A stretch of DNA of 64,000 nt, taken from positions 372,001 to 436,000 of the forward strand of contig NZ_ML660052.1 in the NCBI RefSeq assembly GCF_007004665.1. Direction: 5' to 3'. The stretch comes from Denitrobaculum tricleocarpae. GTDB taxonomy: Bacteria; Pseudomonadota; Alphaproteobacteria; Kiloniellales; Kiloniellaceae. The notes under the pieces were generated by a model. That model worked only from the letters and a program-made list of their open reading frames with translations, ran no database searches and was not told where the DNA came from. A program made the position numbers and the translations under genes. Every line of letters starts with the position of its first letter. The first letter of the stretch is position 1. Shown piece after piece: positions 53,323 to 62,395 of the stretch.

Positions 53323-54354
53323 ATGACACAGGCGAAGAATCGTCAAATCCTCCTGGCCGCGCGACCCAGCGGCGCACCCACGGCCGAGAATTTCGATCTG
53401 GTGGAGCGGGAGGTGCCGACGGCGGGGCCCGGCCAGATGTTGCTGAGAACCCTCTTCCTGTCGCTCGATCCTTACATGCGCGGGCGCATGAACGATGGAC
53501 CCTCCTATGCGGAGCCGGTGGCGGTTGGTGGCGTCATGACGGCGGGAACCGTTTGCGAGGTCGTCGAGTCCAAGCTCGAAGGTTACACGGCGGGAGATAT
53601 CGTGCTGGCCGGCAGCGGCTGGCAGGACTACGCCCTGTCGGATGGCGAGGCGGTCCGGAAGCTCGATCCGGATGCGGGGCCGCTGTCTTACGCGCTTGGA
53701 GTGCTCGGCATGCCCGGTTTTACGGCCTATATCGGCTTGCTTCACATCGGTCAGCCAAAAGCCGGCGAGACCGTCGTTGTCTCTGCAGCCTCGGGTGCCG
53801 TTGGATCTGTCGTCGGTCAGATCGCGAAACTCAAAGGTTGCCGCGTGGTCGGCGTCGCGGGCACACCGGAGAAATGCGATTATGTGACCCAGGAACTGGG
53901 TTTCGATGTCTGTGTGAACTACAAGGACGCCGATTTCGCCGATCAACTGGCCGCTGCCTGTCCGGACGGGATTGATATCTACTATGAGAATGTCGGTGGA
54001 GCAGTATTTCAGGCGGTTGTGCCCCTCTTGAACACCTGGGCCAGAATTCCGGTCTGCGGCATGATTGCACACTATAACGCAACGGCGCTGCCGGAGGGAC
54101 CGGACAGGACGCCGCTGCTGATGCGTAACATCCTGACCAAGCGGCTGCTGGTCCGCGGCTTCATCATCTTTGACCACTATGCCGATTTCCCTGCTTTTTT
54201 CAGCGAGATGACCGCATGGCTCAAAGACGGATCGGTGCGCTACCGCGAAGACATGGTTGAGGGGCTTGAGACTGCGCCGGAGGCCTTCATGGGGCTCCTT
54301 GAAGGCAGGAATTTTGGCAAGCTTGTGGTGAAGGTTGCCGGGCCATCGTCCTGA
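53323..54354 (+). CDS. MDR-family NADP-dependent oxidoreductase (CurA-like)
   Basis: A 343-residue zinc-free medium-chain reductase of the leukotriene B4 12-hydroxydehydrogenase/CurA group. It shows LFLSLDPYMRGRMND, GMPGFTAYIGLLHIGQPKAG, the nucleotide-binding VSAASGAVGSVVGQIAKL, and IDIYYENVGG. Substrates are alkenal or alkenone double bonds, reduced with NADPH. It lies 127 bp downstream of the SDR gene and may be co-transcribed. Confidence 0.87.
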   Translation: MTQAKNRQILLAARPSGAPTAENFDLVEREVPTAGPGQMLLRTLFLSLDPYMRGRMNDGPSYAEPVAVGGVMTAGTVCEVVESKLEGYTAGDIVLAGSGWQDYALSDGEAVRKLDPDAGPLSYALGVLGMPGFTAYIGLLHIGQPKAGETVVVSAASGAVGSVVGQIAKLKGCRVVGVAGTPEKCDYVTQELGFDVCVNYKDADFADQLAAACPDGIDIYYENVGGAVFQAVVPLLNTWARIPVCGMIAHYNATALPEGPDRTPLLMRNILTKRLLVRGFIIFDHYADFPAFFSEMTAWLKDGSVRYREDMVEGLETAPEAFMGLLEGRNFGKLVVKVAGPSS

Positions 54355-54607
54355 CTTTGCAGTCACTGCTGCCTGGAAGGGGGCAGATTGACGGGCACGT
54401 TCAATCGTTTTCGGCGATTCCGTCTGAACCTCTGATCAGGGCCCGGCCTGGTGCCCCGCGACTGTCATGCCACGACCGCCGCGCTGAGCTGCCTTGACGT
54501 GAGGCCGCGCGCGACTGTCGAACAGCCCGGGGTGTTAGATCACTGTTCAGATCATTGGGCGAGTTTCAGCCTGCTTTGCATTCTTTGCGTGCAAAACAGG
54601 CTGACTC

Positions 54608-54973
54608 TTATGCTTCGTCGGCCAGAGTCCGGCAGAGTTGGCTCACCGCGTTCTGGTGGCGCTCGTTCGTGATCCGCGTGAAGTTGCGGGCCAAATCGAG
54701 GCACACGCGCTGCCTGGCTGGAATCGCGGATTCACTTTCTTCCATCCCGTCGTAGAAATAGCTGACATCCACGCCAAGGACTTCAGCGATCTCATACAGG
54801 CGTCCGGCGGAGACACGGTTTGTTCCTCGCTCATACTTATGGGCCTGCTGATAGGTAACCCCGATAAGATTGGCAAGGTGTTGCTGGGTTAACCCCAGCA
54901 TCGTACGCCGTGTCCGAATCCTCTGTCCGACGTGCACTTCTATTTTTCTCGTCTGGGGGGAAAATTTGCTCAC
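54608..54973 (-). CDS. XRE-family helix-turn-helix regulator
   Basis: A 121-residue DNA-binding protein. GQRIRTRRTMLGLTQQHLAN, then GVTYQQAHKYERGTNRVSAG is the HTH_3 fold as found in the common alphaproteobacterial group in which a Lys-Tyr-Glu-Arg-Gly-Thr-Asn-Arg block follows the recognition helix. The C-terminal half is helical. Relatives regulate surface polysaccharide or stress genes, but nothing adjacent tells its target. Confidence 0.85.
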   Translation of the reverse strand: MSKFSPQTRKIEVHVGQRIRTRRTMLGLTQQHLANLIGVTYQQAHKYERGTNRVSAGRLYEIAEVLGVDVSYFYDGMEESESAIPARQRVCLDLARNFTRITNERHQNAVSQLCRTLADEA

Positions 54974-55862
54974 TCGATTTCACCTTTGCGGGTAGTGCGG
55001 TTGAGTGTTTCGATTAATATGTTACTTATGATTGTGACACAATGGCATTGTATGAACGCAAAAACAACAGGAATTTCCAAAAAGTCGAAGCGTCAAAGCC
55101 ACGGTTTTAACATCTGGTTTCCATTGTACAAAAGTCTCAAAGACAAAAAAAATAATTTTAATCAATAGCTTAGTTTGATTCGGCGTATTGTAAGGACTGA
55201 TACAAATTTTTTTTCCGGGCTTGCTTCTCTGACCACATTCCTTGCCATCTTCTCTTTTCGATTGTTGACAGTCTGCGATCGGTGTTTCCTTTTGGTTGTG
55301 TCTTCGGGGCTTCTTGACGTTTTTCCGCCTCCGGCACTCATGAAACTAGGGCGATTCTGCGTGAAGTCGAGTTTCAACTGCCTATTTAACCATGGCCGGG
55401 GAGGCTTACGCCCCGGCTTACAGCTTGTCGATTGCCGCTGTTCGTCGCGATATACACTTATGGCATGAAAAATAACATATAACACACTTTTAAGGGTGCG
55501 TTTCTGCTCAAGAAACCATAGACGGCATAAAAATCCGACCGCTGTTCGCTCGCTCCGAAGCTTGCAGGCTGTCGCAAGCGGTGCGCATGAGTTGACGCTG
55601 AACCTAAGCGGGCTCGTCTGACCGGCTGCGTTTAGGCCACTGCATCTGGATGGTTCCGTTTCCGCGGTGTTTTCAGGACCCGAGCTTCTGCGCACGTTAT
55701 CAAGTAAAGCAGCTGAAGCCGATTGCCGCTGTTGGCGATGGGCTGGGCGGCGAACATGCGGCGAGTATAGCGTTACAGCCGATGTCTCCCGATGACCTCG
55801 GCGGAGTGCAATTGTTGCCGAAAGACCCGAAAACCGGATGAGCAGGCGTGTTGAGAGGGTGG
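54974..55862. other. Gene-poor, AT-richer stretch
   Basis: About 890 bp without a confident gene. Overlapping frames on both strands (for example at 55162-55695) have no family character. A 38-codon frame at 55052-55168 encodes a very basic peptide, but no ribosome site supports it. Base composition is AT-richer than its surroundings up to about 55500. Confidence 0.45.
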
Positions 55863-56387
55863 TTAAACGGCGACTCTCACGACTTGAGAGCTTTCACCGA
55901 AGTAGAGAGGCTCCGCGCCGGCGCGTCGATAGGCTTCGCTGGATTGACTGTAGCGATCAAGAAGCATCTGTTTTTGCGCCGTGGGAGACACAGCCACAAC
56001 CTCGCCATCGTTCTGACCCATCAGGTGGGTGACAAAGCCCACATGCGCTGAGGTGTCGAGCGAGGGTTGATCGACAACCCTTGGATCCCCGTAGGCAGCT
56101 TGCATCTGGCTGTCCCGGTGGAAGCCTGCGCGCTTTTGCGGGGTATCGAGATCAGGCCTGTTTGGCGTCCGATCATCCTGATTCAGGCGATTTTCGCGCT
56201 GGCCCGTGGCTTGCTGCCGACTGTGCTCCCGTAAAAAGCCAAGCGCTGCGTCGTTGTCGAGAACAACCGGTGCAACAGCCTCGACCTCCCGTGCGCCACC
56301 ATTTGACATCGCACGGCCCATCGGGCGTGCAACTGTCACCTTTGCGGTGCTGGGGTTGAGTCTGCTGAGTTCGTTCATTCTTTCCAC
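55863..56387 (-). CDS. Hypothetical protein (174 aa)
   Basis: A hydrophilic 174-residue protein, MERMNELSRLNPSTAKVTVA, with a low-complexity middle rich in Arg, Asn, Gln and Asp and a tail with VSPTAQKQMLLDRYSQSSEA. ATG 56378 is a possible later start. No domain recognised and no signal peptide. It may be a secreted or regulatory protein; the presence of a clean start and stop in an otherwise empty area supports it. Confidence 0.45.
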   Translation of the reverse strand: MERMNELSRLNPSTAKVTVARPMGRAMSNGGAREVEAVAPVVLDNDAALGFLREHSRQQATGQRENRLNQDDRTPNRPDLDTPQKRAGFHRDSQMQAAYGDPRVVDQPSLDTSAHVGFVTHLMGQNDGEVVAVSPTAQKQMLLDRYSQSSEAYRRAGAEPLYFGESSQVVRVAV

Positions 56388-56728
56388 TAAGTTCAGCGCG
56401 GTTACGAGAGCAATTCCCTGGTTCGATATTTAGGGCTATTCCCTCACTAATCTATATCTAATTTTATATAAATTGAATAAAAAAATCGTGAGTTCCGACG
56501 TTAACTATAAAAATTAACAATAAAGATCCATGTAAGTTCCCATAATGTGATGAATTACGAGCATTTAACGCGATTAAATTTTAACTTACGACAACCGCAG
56601 GTCAATAATTATTTACCTTTCATTAAGAAAAATGCCGTATTTTTTGGTGAATGTCGTATTGCTGCGCGCCATAACGACGAAATCACGCCTTTCCAAGTAG
56701 GAAAACAGGCGCTTTAAGCTAGGAGAGC
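56388..56728. other. AT-rich intergenic region
   Basis: 341 bp, strongly AT-rich between 56440 and 56660, between divergent genes. Likely holds promoters for both; no hairpin or repeat stands out. Confidence 0.4.
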
Positions 56729-58555
56729 ATGGCCGTGACACGGTCGGAATCTACAAGGCATCTTTTAGATGAGATCGGGCGGCTGCGCTCGGCCATCGAT
56801 GCATCCGGAGATATCCTCTACGACTGGGATCTCGCGGCGGATTCGATCCGTTGGACGGGGCGTTCCGACGTTATGCTCGGTCTGCCCGCAGACTCATTGC
56901 CGGTTTCCGGTGACGGCTGGAACGCTCTGCTCAGTCCGGAAGATCTGCCACAGCGCTCACGTGCGCTCAACGAGCACTTTGCAGGACGTAATGAATACGA
57001 TGTCGAGTATCGGGTGCGCACCGATGGCGGCAAACTCCGCTGGGTTCATGACCGGGGCAGTGTTGAACTTTCGGCCGCGGGTGTGCCCGAACGGATGCGT
57101 GGAACCCTTAGGTGTATCGACCGCAGGAAACAGACCGAGGCGCGTCTCGAATATCTCGTCAACTATGACGAACTGACAGGTCATTTTAACAAGCTGCGCC
57201 TGCGGGAGGCGCTTCAGCAGTCCATGGCGCGCGCGGAGCGCTCCGGTAAGACCGGCGCTTTCGTCGTGATCGGCATCGATAAACTCGGCATGATCAATAC
57301 CGCTTACGGCTGCGAGTCCGGGGATGCGATCCTGGTCGACGTTGCGCGCTGTCTCGATGACTGCCTGCGTATGAGTGACACCGTGGGCAGGCTGGGGGGC
57401 GACCGTTTCGGCATCGTGCTGGAAGGCCGTGACGAGGGTGACGCCGATGTCGTCGCCGACCGCGTTTTGAGCTCCATCCGAAGCCTCTTTGTCGATATCG
57501 ACGCAGGTCGTCTTCATGTTTCCGCCTCCGCCGGCATTGCAAACTACCCCTCGGCGGGTCAGAACAGCCTCGATATCATCACGCACGCAGAAAGTGCTTT
57601 GCTCGATGCGAAAGCAAAGGGGCGCGACTGCGTGCACGCCTATGAAATGACCGAGGAGCAGCGGAACGAATATCGCGCTTCGGTCGGGATCGGCGCCGAG
57701 GTACGTCAGGCCATCAAGGAAGATCGTCTGACGCTCGCATATCAGCCGCTTGTTGATGCGAAAACCGGCGAAACCAACTGTTACGAGTGTTTGCTGCGCA
57801 TGTACGCGCCCGACGGCAGCCTGGTTCCGGCGGGACGCTTTATTCCGGTCGTTGAAAAGCTTGGTTTGATGCGCGCTGTGGACCGCCGTGTTCTCGACCT
57901 TGTGCTGGAGGACCTTGAGCGCACGCCTGACGTGGTGCTTGCGTTCAATATATCGGGCCTGACCGTGGCTGACCGTTCTTGGCTGCGCAGCCTGCAATCC
58001 CGCCTGCGGGACAAGCGCCAGATCGCCGAACGCCTGATCCTGGAAATTACCGAGACGGCCTCGCTCTACGACAACAATGAATCCGCGAAGTTTGTCGAGG
58101 CGGTGCGGGCACTCGGCTGCCGGGTCGCGATTGATGACTTCGGTGCGGGCTATACCACCTTCCATCACCTCAAGATCCTGCCGGTGGATATCGTCAAGAT
58201 CGACGGCGAGTTTGTGCGGGACATTCAATCCTCCCCGGACAATCAGCTTTTCGTGCGCAACCTCTTGTCCCTGGCCAAGACGCTGAACCTTGAAACCGTC
58301 GCGGAGTGCGTCGAGACCCGGGAGGATTCGGATTTCCTAAAGTCTGAGGGCGTCGACCTTCTGCAGGGTTATTTTTTCGGCAAACCGGACATTCTGCCCG
58401 CGTGGCGCACCGTCGATCGCATAGCGGTGGCGGGGAATGCCAAGGGTTCCGGGGAGCCTGTCAACACCGATGAGGCGGCAAATCAAGAGCCAGGGCATCA
58501 GGACTCGGCGGCAGCGTTTTTGCTTCCTCTGCCCGCGATCGGCCAGTCACGTTAG
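56729..58555 (+). CDS. PAS-GGDEF-EAL signalling protein with degenerate GGDEF
   Basis: A 608-residue cyclic-di-GMP protein. PAS about 20-135 with a PAC end (EYRVRTDGGKLRWVHDRG). The GGDEF domain (about 145-305) has GGDRF at 223-227 in place of GGDEF and IGIDKLGMIN for the metal-binding Asp loop, so cyclase activity is doubtful. The EAL domain (about 320-565) has ECLLR (353-357) but retains FNIS, LEITET, IDDFGAGY, VKIDGEF, AECVET and the Gln in LQGYFFGKP, the metal and catalytic residues. It is likely a phosphodiesterase with a regulatory GGDEF. No membrane segment. Confidence 0.88.
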   Translation: MAVTRSESTRHLLDEIGRLRSAIDASGDILYDWDLAADSIRWTGRSDVMLGLPADSLPVSGDGWNALLSPEDLPQRSRALNEHFAGRNEYDVEYRVRTDGGKLRWVHDRGSVELSAAGVPERMRGTLRCIDRRKQTEARLEYLVNYDELTGHFNKLRLREALQQSMARAERSGKTGAFVVIGIDKLGMINTAYGCESGDAILVDVARCLDDCLRMSDTVGRLGGDRFGIVLEGRDEGDADVVADRVLSSIRSLFVDIDAGRLHVSASAGIANYPSAGQNSLDIITHAESALLDAKAKGRDCVHAYEMTEEQRNEYRASVGIGAEVRQAIKEDRLTLAYQPLVDAKTGETNCYECLLRMYAPDGSLVPAGRFIPVVEKLGLMRAVDRRVLDLVLEDLERTPDVVLAFNISGLTVADRSWLRSLQSRLRDKRQIAERLILEITETASLYDNNESAKFVEAVRALGCRVAIDDFGAGYTTFHHLKILPVDIVKIDGEFVRDIQSSPDNQLFVRNLLSLAKTLNLETVAECVETREDSDFLKSEGVDLLQGYFFGKPDILPAWRTVDRIAVAGNAKGSGEPVNTDEAANQEPGHQDSAAAFLLPLPAIGQSR

Positions 58556-58700
58556 CACAAACCCTGGAGTCGGGGTGGGCCCTGTTTGAATTCTGACGAG
58601 AGAATTGCGGCACCGGCGAGCTCTGTCGTCAAGGGCGGGTTCTTCAAGGCCTGTGCGCTCGTCACGCCTTCGAAGCCATGCCTTCCAGTTTTGGTAAGCG

Positions 58701-59645
58701 TTAGAGAAAAGCGCGTTCGGGACGGCTGGTAATGGGCGCGGTTTCGATCAGCCAGGTTCGGAAGGTCTCCAATGCCGGATTTGCCGGCGTTGGCGAGGGT
58801 TCAACGAAGTAGACGCCACGGCCCGTATAGAGCGGGTTGGGCAGAGCCAGTCTCAAACGCCCTGCATGTAAATCCTCGGCAATGAGCGATAGATCACCCA
58901 GGGCGATGCCGTGGCCGGCTTCCGCCGCGCGCACGGCCATGTCGAGCGTTTCAAATGCCGGACCCTCGGTGCCCTGTACGGCTTTCATACCCATCTTCTT
59001 CAACCACCAGGGCCAGTCGCGCCGATCTGTCGTGGTGTGGAGCAGAACGCTCTTTCCAAGGTCGATCCGGTGATCGTGCTCCGGATCACCCCGCTCGGGG
59101 TCACTACGCCGAGGATCACCAGGCCGGGGATCAGCCGCAACGACCGGCGCCAGACACTCCTGCGAGAGGCAGGTCGACTGGGTACCGGGCCAGACGCCAT
59201 CGCCATAGAGGATAGCGACATCGAAACTGTCCGTGTCGAGCTGATCGGGATGAAGCGTAATGGTGACTCTTACATCAATTGCCGGGTGGACCTGTGCGAA
59301 GTCGGGCAGGCGCGGCATCAACCACCGCACGGCATAGGTTGGCATCACTTGAAGCCGGAGGACGCTTTTGTCCGTGAGTAACACCTGAGCGGCTTGATCA
59401 AGGCTGCTCAGTGCCGCTGTGACCGAAGGCGCCAGCCGATGACCCGCATCGGTGAGGTTTAGTGAGTTCGTGCCACGCGAGAAAAGCTTCACACCAAAAT
59501 AGTCTTCCAGATTTTTGACCTGACGGCTGATCGCGCCCTGAGTGACGAAGAGCTCGGCTGCGGCGCGGGTGAAGTTACCGTGACGGGATGCAGCCTCGAA
59601 AGCGCGAAGTGCGTTCAGTGGGGGCAGGTGCCGGTACATGTTCAT
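58701..59645 (-). CDS. LysR-family regulator (GcvA-like)
   Basis: A 314-residue LysR protein starting MNMYRHLPPLNALRAFEAAS. The winged helix reads FTRAAAELFVTQGAISRQVK. The effector domain carries RWLMPRLPDF and DVAILYGDGVW, as in GcvA/AmpR types. Within it, between LAPVV and SVLLHT, lies an extra Pro/Asp/Arg stretch with three five-residue repeats of form xxxDP, absent from relatives as I recall them. The longer frame from 59834 overlaps the divergent ureohydrolase gene. It probably controls that gene. Confidence 0.85.
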   Translation of the reverse strand: MNMYRHLPPLNALRAFEAASRHGNFTRAAAELFVTQGAISRQVKNLEDYFGVKLFSRGTNSLNLTDAGHRLAPSVTAALSSLDQAAQVLLTDKSVLRLQVMPTYAVRWLMPRLPDFAQVHPAIDVRVTITLHPDQLDTDSFDVAILYGDGVWPGTQSTCLSQECLAPVVAADPRPGDPRRSDPERGDPEHDHRIDLGKSVLLHTTTDRRDWPWWLKKMGMKAVQGTEGPAFETLDMAVRAAEAGHGIALGDLSLIAEDLHAGRLRLALPNPLYTGRGVYFVEPSPTPANPALETFRTWLIETAPITSRPERAFL

Positions 59646-59790
59646 CACGCTATGAGTTTTTATCAGTCTTAGCTTCAGCTTAAATCGCTGGAAGTCCGGT
59701 AAAACAATGATTTTACTCAAAGCGTAACAGCTTTGGCTGAATTTTTCTAAGGCAATCGCAGAACTGAAAATCTCTCGAAAGGGCGTTGAT

Positions 59791-60834
59791 GTGACCGGGG
59801 ATTCATTCGACCGCGAGACTTCGCGCAACCACAAAGTCTTTATGGAGGGGCTTTACTGGTGGGGGATTCCAACGTTGTTTCGCTGCCCCTACTCGGAAAC
59901 GGCGGAGGATTGCGATATCGCGTTGGTCGGCGTGCCTCACAGCACCGGAAACGGTACGACGGAGCGTGATCAACACCTGGGACCCCGCGCCGTGCGCGAT
60001 GTCTCGGCCTTGGGACGGCGTGTGCACATGAAGTTCCAACTCGATCCCTGGAAAAGCTGCCGGATCAATGATCTGGGAGATGTGCCCCTGCCGGAAGGCA
60101 ACAACAATGAGCGTTCGATTGAGCACATTGCCGAGTTTTACCGGGCGATAGACACCGCGGGCGCACGCCCGGTCTCCATCGGAGGCGATCACTCGATTAC
60201 CGGCGGTATTCTGCAGGCATTGAGTGGTCCGGGTTCCAGGCTTACCAGGGGTGAGAAGGTCTCGATCCTGCATTTCGATGCCCACACGGATACCTTTCAG
60301 CACATGGATCATTTCCTGGGAGCCAAGAAGTCGGCCGCCCATTGGGCCGCTTATCTCGTGCGCGACGGTCATGTCGATGCGTCGCGCAGCGTGCAGGTGG
60401 GTATACGCGGCAATCCGCGGACTTTGAACTGGCTCAAGCCGAGCGACGAACTCGGCTATGAAGTCTTAACCATGGACCGCTACGAAGCGCTCGGGTCCGA
60501 CGCCTGTGTCGATCTGATTCGAGACCGTATCGGGGACCGTCCGGTCTATATCACCTTTGATCTGGATTGCCTCGACCCAACCGTGGCACCGGGAGTGGCA
60601 AATATCGAAGCGGGGTCGACCGGCTTTACGGTCGCGCAGGCAACGCGGCTGATGCATGCCGTTCGCGGCCTGAACGTAATCGGCGGGGACGTGGTCTGTC
60701 TGATGCCGACACGCGACAACCCGAACCGCATTACGTCGATGGTGGCCAACGCGGTCATGTTCGAGATGGTCTGTTTGATTGCCGACAATCAGGTGCGTGC
60801 GCGGGGAGTGGCGGTAAAAGAGACGACGTCTTGA
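59791..60834 (+). CDS. Ureohydrolase (agmatinase/guanidino-acid hydrolase family)
   Basis: A 347-residue Mn-dependent hydrolase of the arginase superfamily. The metal motifs GGDHSITGGI, HFDAHTDTF and TFDLDCLDPTVAPG are complete. The size and N-terminus fit agmatinase, guanidinobutyrase or guanidinopropionase, all of which release urea from a guanidino compound. Start GTG 59791. The LysR gene diverges from it, 145 bp away, as is usual for guanidino-acid catabolic genes. Confidence 0.88.
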   Translation: MTGDSFDRETSRNHKVFMEGLYWWGIPTLFRCPYSETAEDCDIALVGVPHSTGNGTTERDQHLGPRAVRDVSALGRRVHMKFQLDPWKSCRINDLGDVPLPEGNNNERSIEHIAEFYRAIDTAGARPVSIGGDHSITGGILQALSGPGSRLTRGEKVSILHFDAHTDTFQHMDHFLGAKKSAAHWAAYLVRDGHVDASRSVQVGIRGNPRTLNWLKPSDELGYEVLTMDRYEALGSDACVDLIRDRIGDRPVYITFDLDCLDPTVAPGVANIEAGSTGFTVAQATRLMHAVRGLNVIGGDVVCLMPTRDNPNRITSMVANAVMFEMVCLIADNQVRARGVAVKETTS

Positions 60835-60981
60835 GCCGGTTTCCTCGGCCTTCACACGCAGATGCGGTTGCGAAGAGTTCGGGTGAGATAGAGGCTGAAC
60901 GGCAATCCGCTGAAGCTGCTCTTATTGAATGGAGAGGGGGTTAAAACCCCTTGGCGGACTTATCACGCGGTTCTCATAAAC

Positions 60982-61010
60982 ACGACCCGGTCCGAGAGGG
61001 ACCAGGTCGT
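60982..61010. terminator. Strong hairpin between ureohydrolase and phaR
   Basis: ACGACCCGGTCC and GGACCAGGTCGT pair at 11 of 12 positions around GAGAG. It lies between two convergent genes and can end both, though the T-tracts are weak. Confidence 0.55.
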
Positions 61011-61032
61011 AGCCATTCGAGGCGAAGGCGGG

Positions 61033-61659
61033 TCAGCTCCCCTTCTTTTCCGACTTGCTGATCACCTCCAGCTGTTTCTGCAGCTCCTCGACCTTTGTCT
61101 TCAGGTCGTCGAGAGATTCTGATGAAGCCGCGTCCGAGTCCGTTTTTGTGTCCGGGGCGCCGCTTTCTTTCGCGTCATCCGATGATGCATCCGGCGCGGG
61201 CGGGGTCCAGAGCTTCATGGCGTTTTCAAACATGGCCATGTTCTGTTTGCCCATCTCCTCCAGATTGCCGAAGGGGAAAATACCGCCGAAGGTCTCCTGC
61301 ATGGATTGGCGCAGCTTCTCCTGGTTTGTGGCGAAGCCTTCCATCATGTGCTCGAGATACCGTGGTACCATCCACTGCATGTTGTCGCCGTAGAAGCCGA
61401 TGAGCTGACGCAGAAAGTTGATCGGCAGCAGGTTCTGTCCCTTGGCTTCTTCCTCAACAATAATCTGGGTCAGGACAGCGCGCGTGATGTCGTCGCCGGT
61501 TTTCGCGTCATAAACGACGAAATCAACGTCTTCCTGAACCATCTGGCAGAGGTGATCGAGTGTGACGTAGCTGCTGGTCGCTGTGTTGTATAAACGGCGA
61601 TTAGCATACTTCTTGATTGTAATCGGCCCATCTTCGCCGTTCTTTTTCTTGGACGACAC
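61033..61659 (-). CDS. phaR: PHA synthesis repressor PhaR
   Basis: A 208-residue regulator. The N-terminal DNA-binding domain shows ITIKKYANRRLYNTATSSYV and TLDHLCQMVQEDVDFVVYDAK, the PHB accumulation regulator pattern, followed by repeat segments (VLTQIIVEEE, LLPINFLRQLIGFYG). The acidic tail and final coiled coil (LDDLKTKVEELQKQLEVI) are usual in Alphaproteobacteria. PhaR senses PHA granules and represses phasin genes. Start GTG 61659 gives the canonical N-terminus; the frame opens upstream at a TTG. Confidence 0.9.
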   Translation of the reverse strand: MSSKKKNGEDGPITIKKYANRRLYNTATSSYVTLDHLCQMVQEDVDFVVYDAKTGDDITRAVLTQIIVEEEAKGQNLLPINFLRQLIGFYGDNMQWMVPRYLEHMMEGFATNQEKLRQSMQETFGGIFPFGNLEEMGKQNMAMFENAMKLWTPPAPDASSDDAKESGAPDTKTDSDAASSESLDDLKTKVEELQKQLEVISKSEKKGS

Positions 61660-61918
61660 TTTTTCGCCTTTCGTTTCGGCTCCAGCGATAAATCCCGCCG
61701 AAGCTCTGAAACATCTGAGTTTTCCCGACAACTATGGTTGGATATTGCTGCGGCGCGATAAGGTCTGTCAACGTCTAGAAATTTAACCATATCCTGCAAA
61801 TGACACTCGTTGCTGTTCAGCGCAGGGTTTTCCTGCTGCTGTTGAGACTTGACTGTCCTCCGGACACAAGCACCGCGGATATGGCATTCTCGCGGTCGGC
61901 GGCTTATATTGCCGCGGC

Positions 61919-62395
61919 ATGACAGAAGAAAATGACACTGACGAATTGGCGAAACGCTTTCTCGATCTCTGGCAGGATCAGGCGCAGGCCGTCGCCGCCA
62001 ACTTGTCCGCACAGGGCGACTGGGCAAAGGTCATGAGAGACTTCGGCTTTCCTGCCGCTGACCGGGAAGCCGCGGAAAGCCCTGCGGAGAACCTTGCGGC
62101 GCAATGGGCGGCGTGGCCTGCCATGATGGCGGCAGCGGCCTCCGTGGCAAAAACCGCAGGAAGCATGTCCGAAGAGTCGGCCAAGGCTGCAGATGGGAAC
62201 CAGGATCAAGATGACGGCTGCAACGCGCAGGCATCCAGGAAAAACACCCCGGGAGAGCCTGCCCCGTTTGGGACCAAGGCCGCTTCCGCTTCATCTGGCG
62301 ATGGCCTGCACAACCTGGACCAGCTCCTCCGCCGGCTTGACGCTATTGAAGAACGGCTGGCCGCTCTCGAATCCAAACAACCCCGCAAGCGGTAA
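61919..62395 (+). CDS. PhaE-like small protein upstream of the synthase
   Basis: A 158-residue acidic protein beginning MTEENDTDELAKRFLDLWQD, helical in the first half, Gln/Asp/Ser-rich in the middle and ending in a short coiled coil (LDQLLRRLDAIEERLAALES). Size and composition are unlike catalytic proteins. Position just before and overlapping a PhaC-like gene suggests a PhaE-type partner of a class III-like PHA synthase. Its final coding bases also encode the N-terminus of the next frame. Confidence 0.6.
   Translation: MTEENDTDELAKRFLDLWQDQAQAVAANLSAQGDWAKVMRDFGFPAADREAAESPAENLAAQWAAWPAMMAAAASVAKTAGSMSEESAKAADGNQDQDDGCNAQASRKNTPGEPAPFGTKAASASSGDGLHNLDQLLRRLDAIEERLAALESKQPRKR

Noticed and set aside
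53260-54366. 368-codon open frame on the minus strand
   Set aside because: Antisense shadow of the MDR oxidoreductase gene; no family motifs.
55162-55695. 177-codon frame on the minus strand in the gene-poor stretch
   Set aside because: Cys/Arg/Ser-rich without domain features, and no ribosome site; not defensible as a gene.
56957-58228. 423-codon open frame on the minus strand
   Set aside because: Antisense of the PAS-GGDEF-EAL gene; no domain features.
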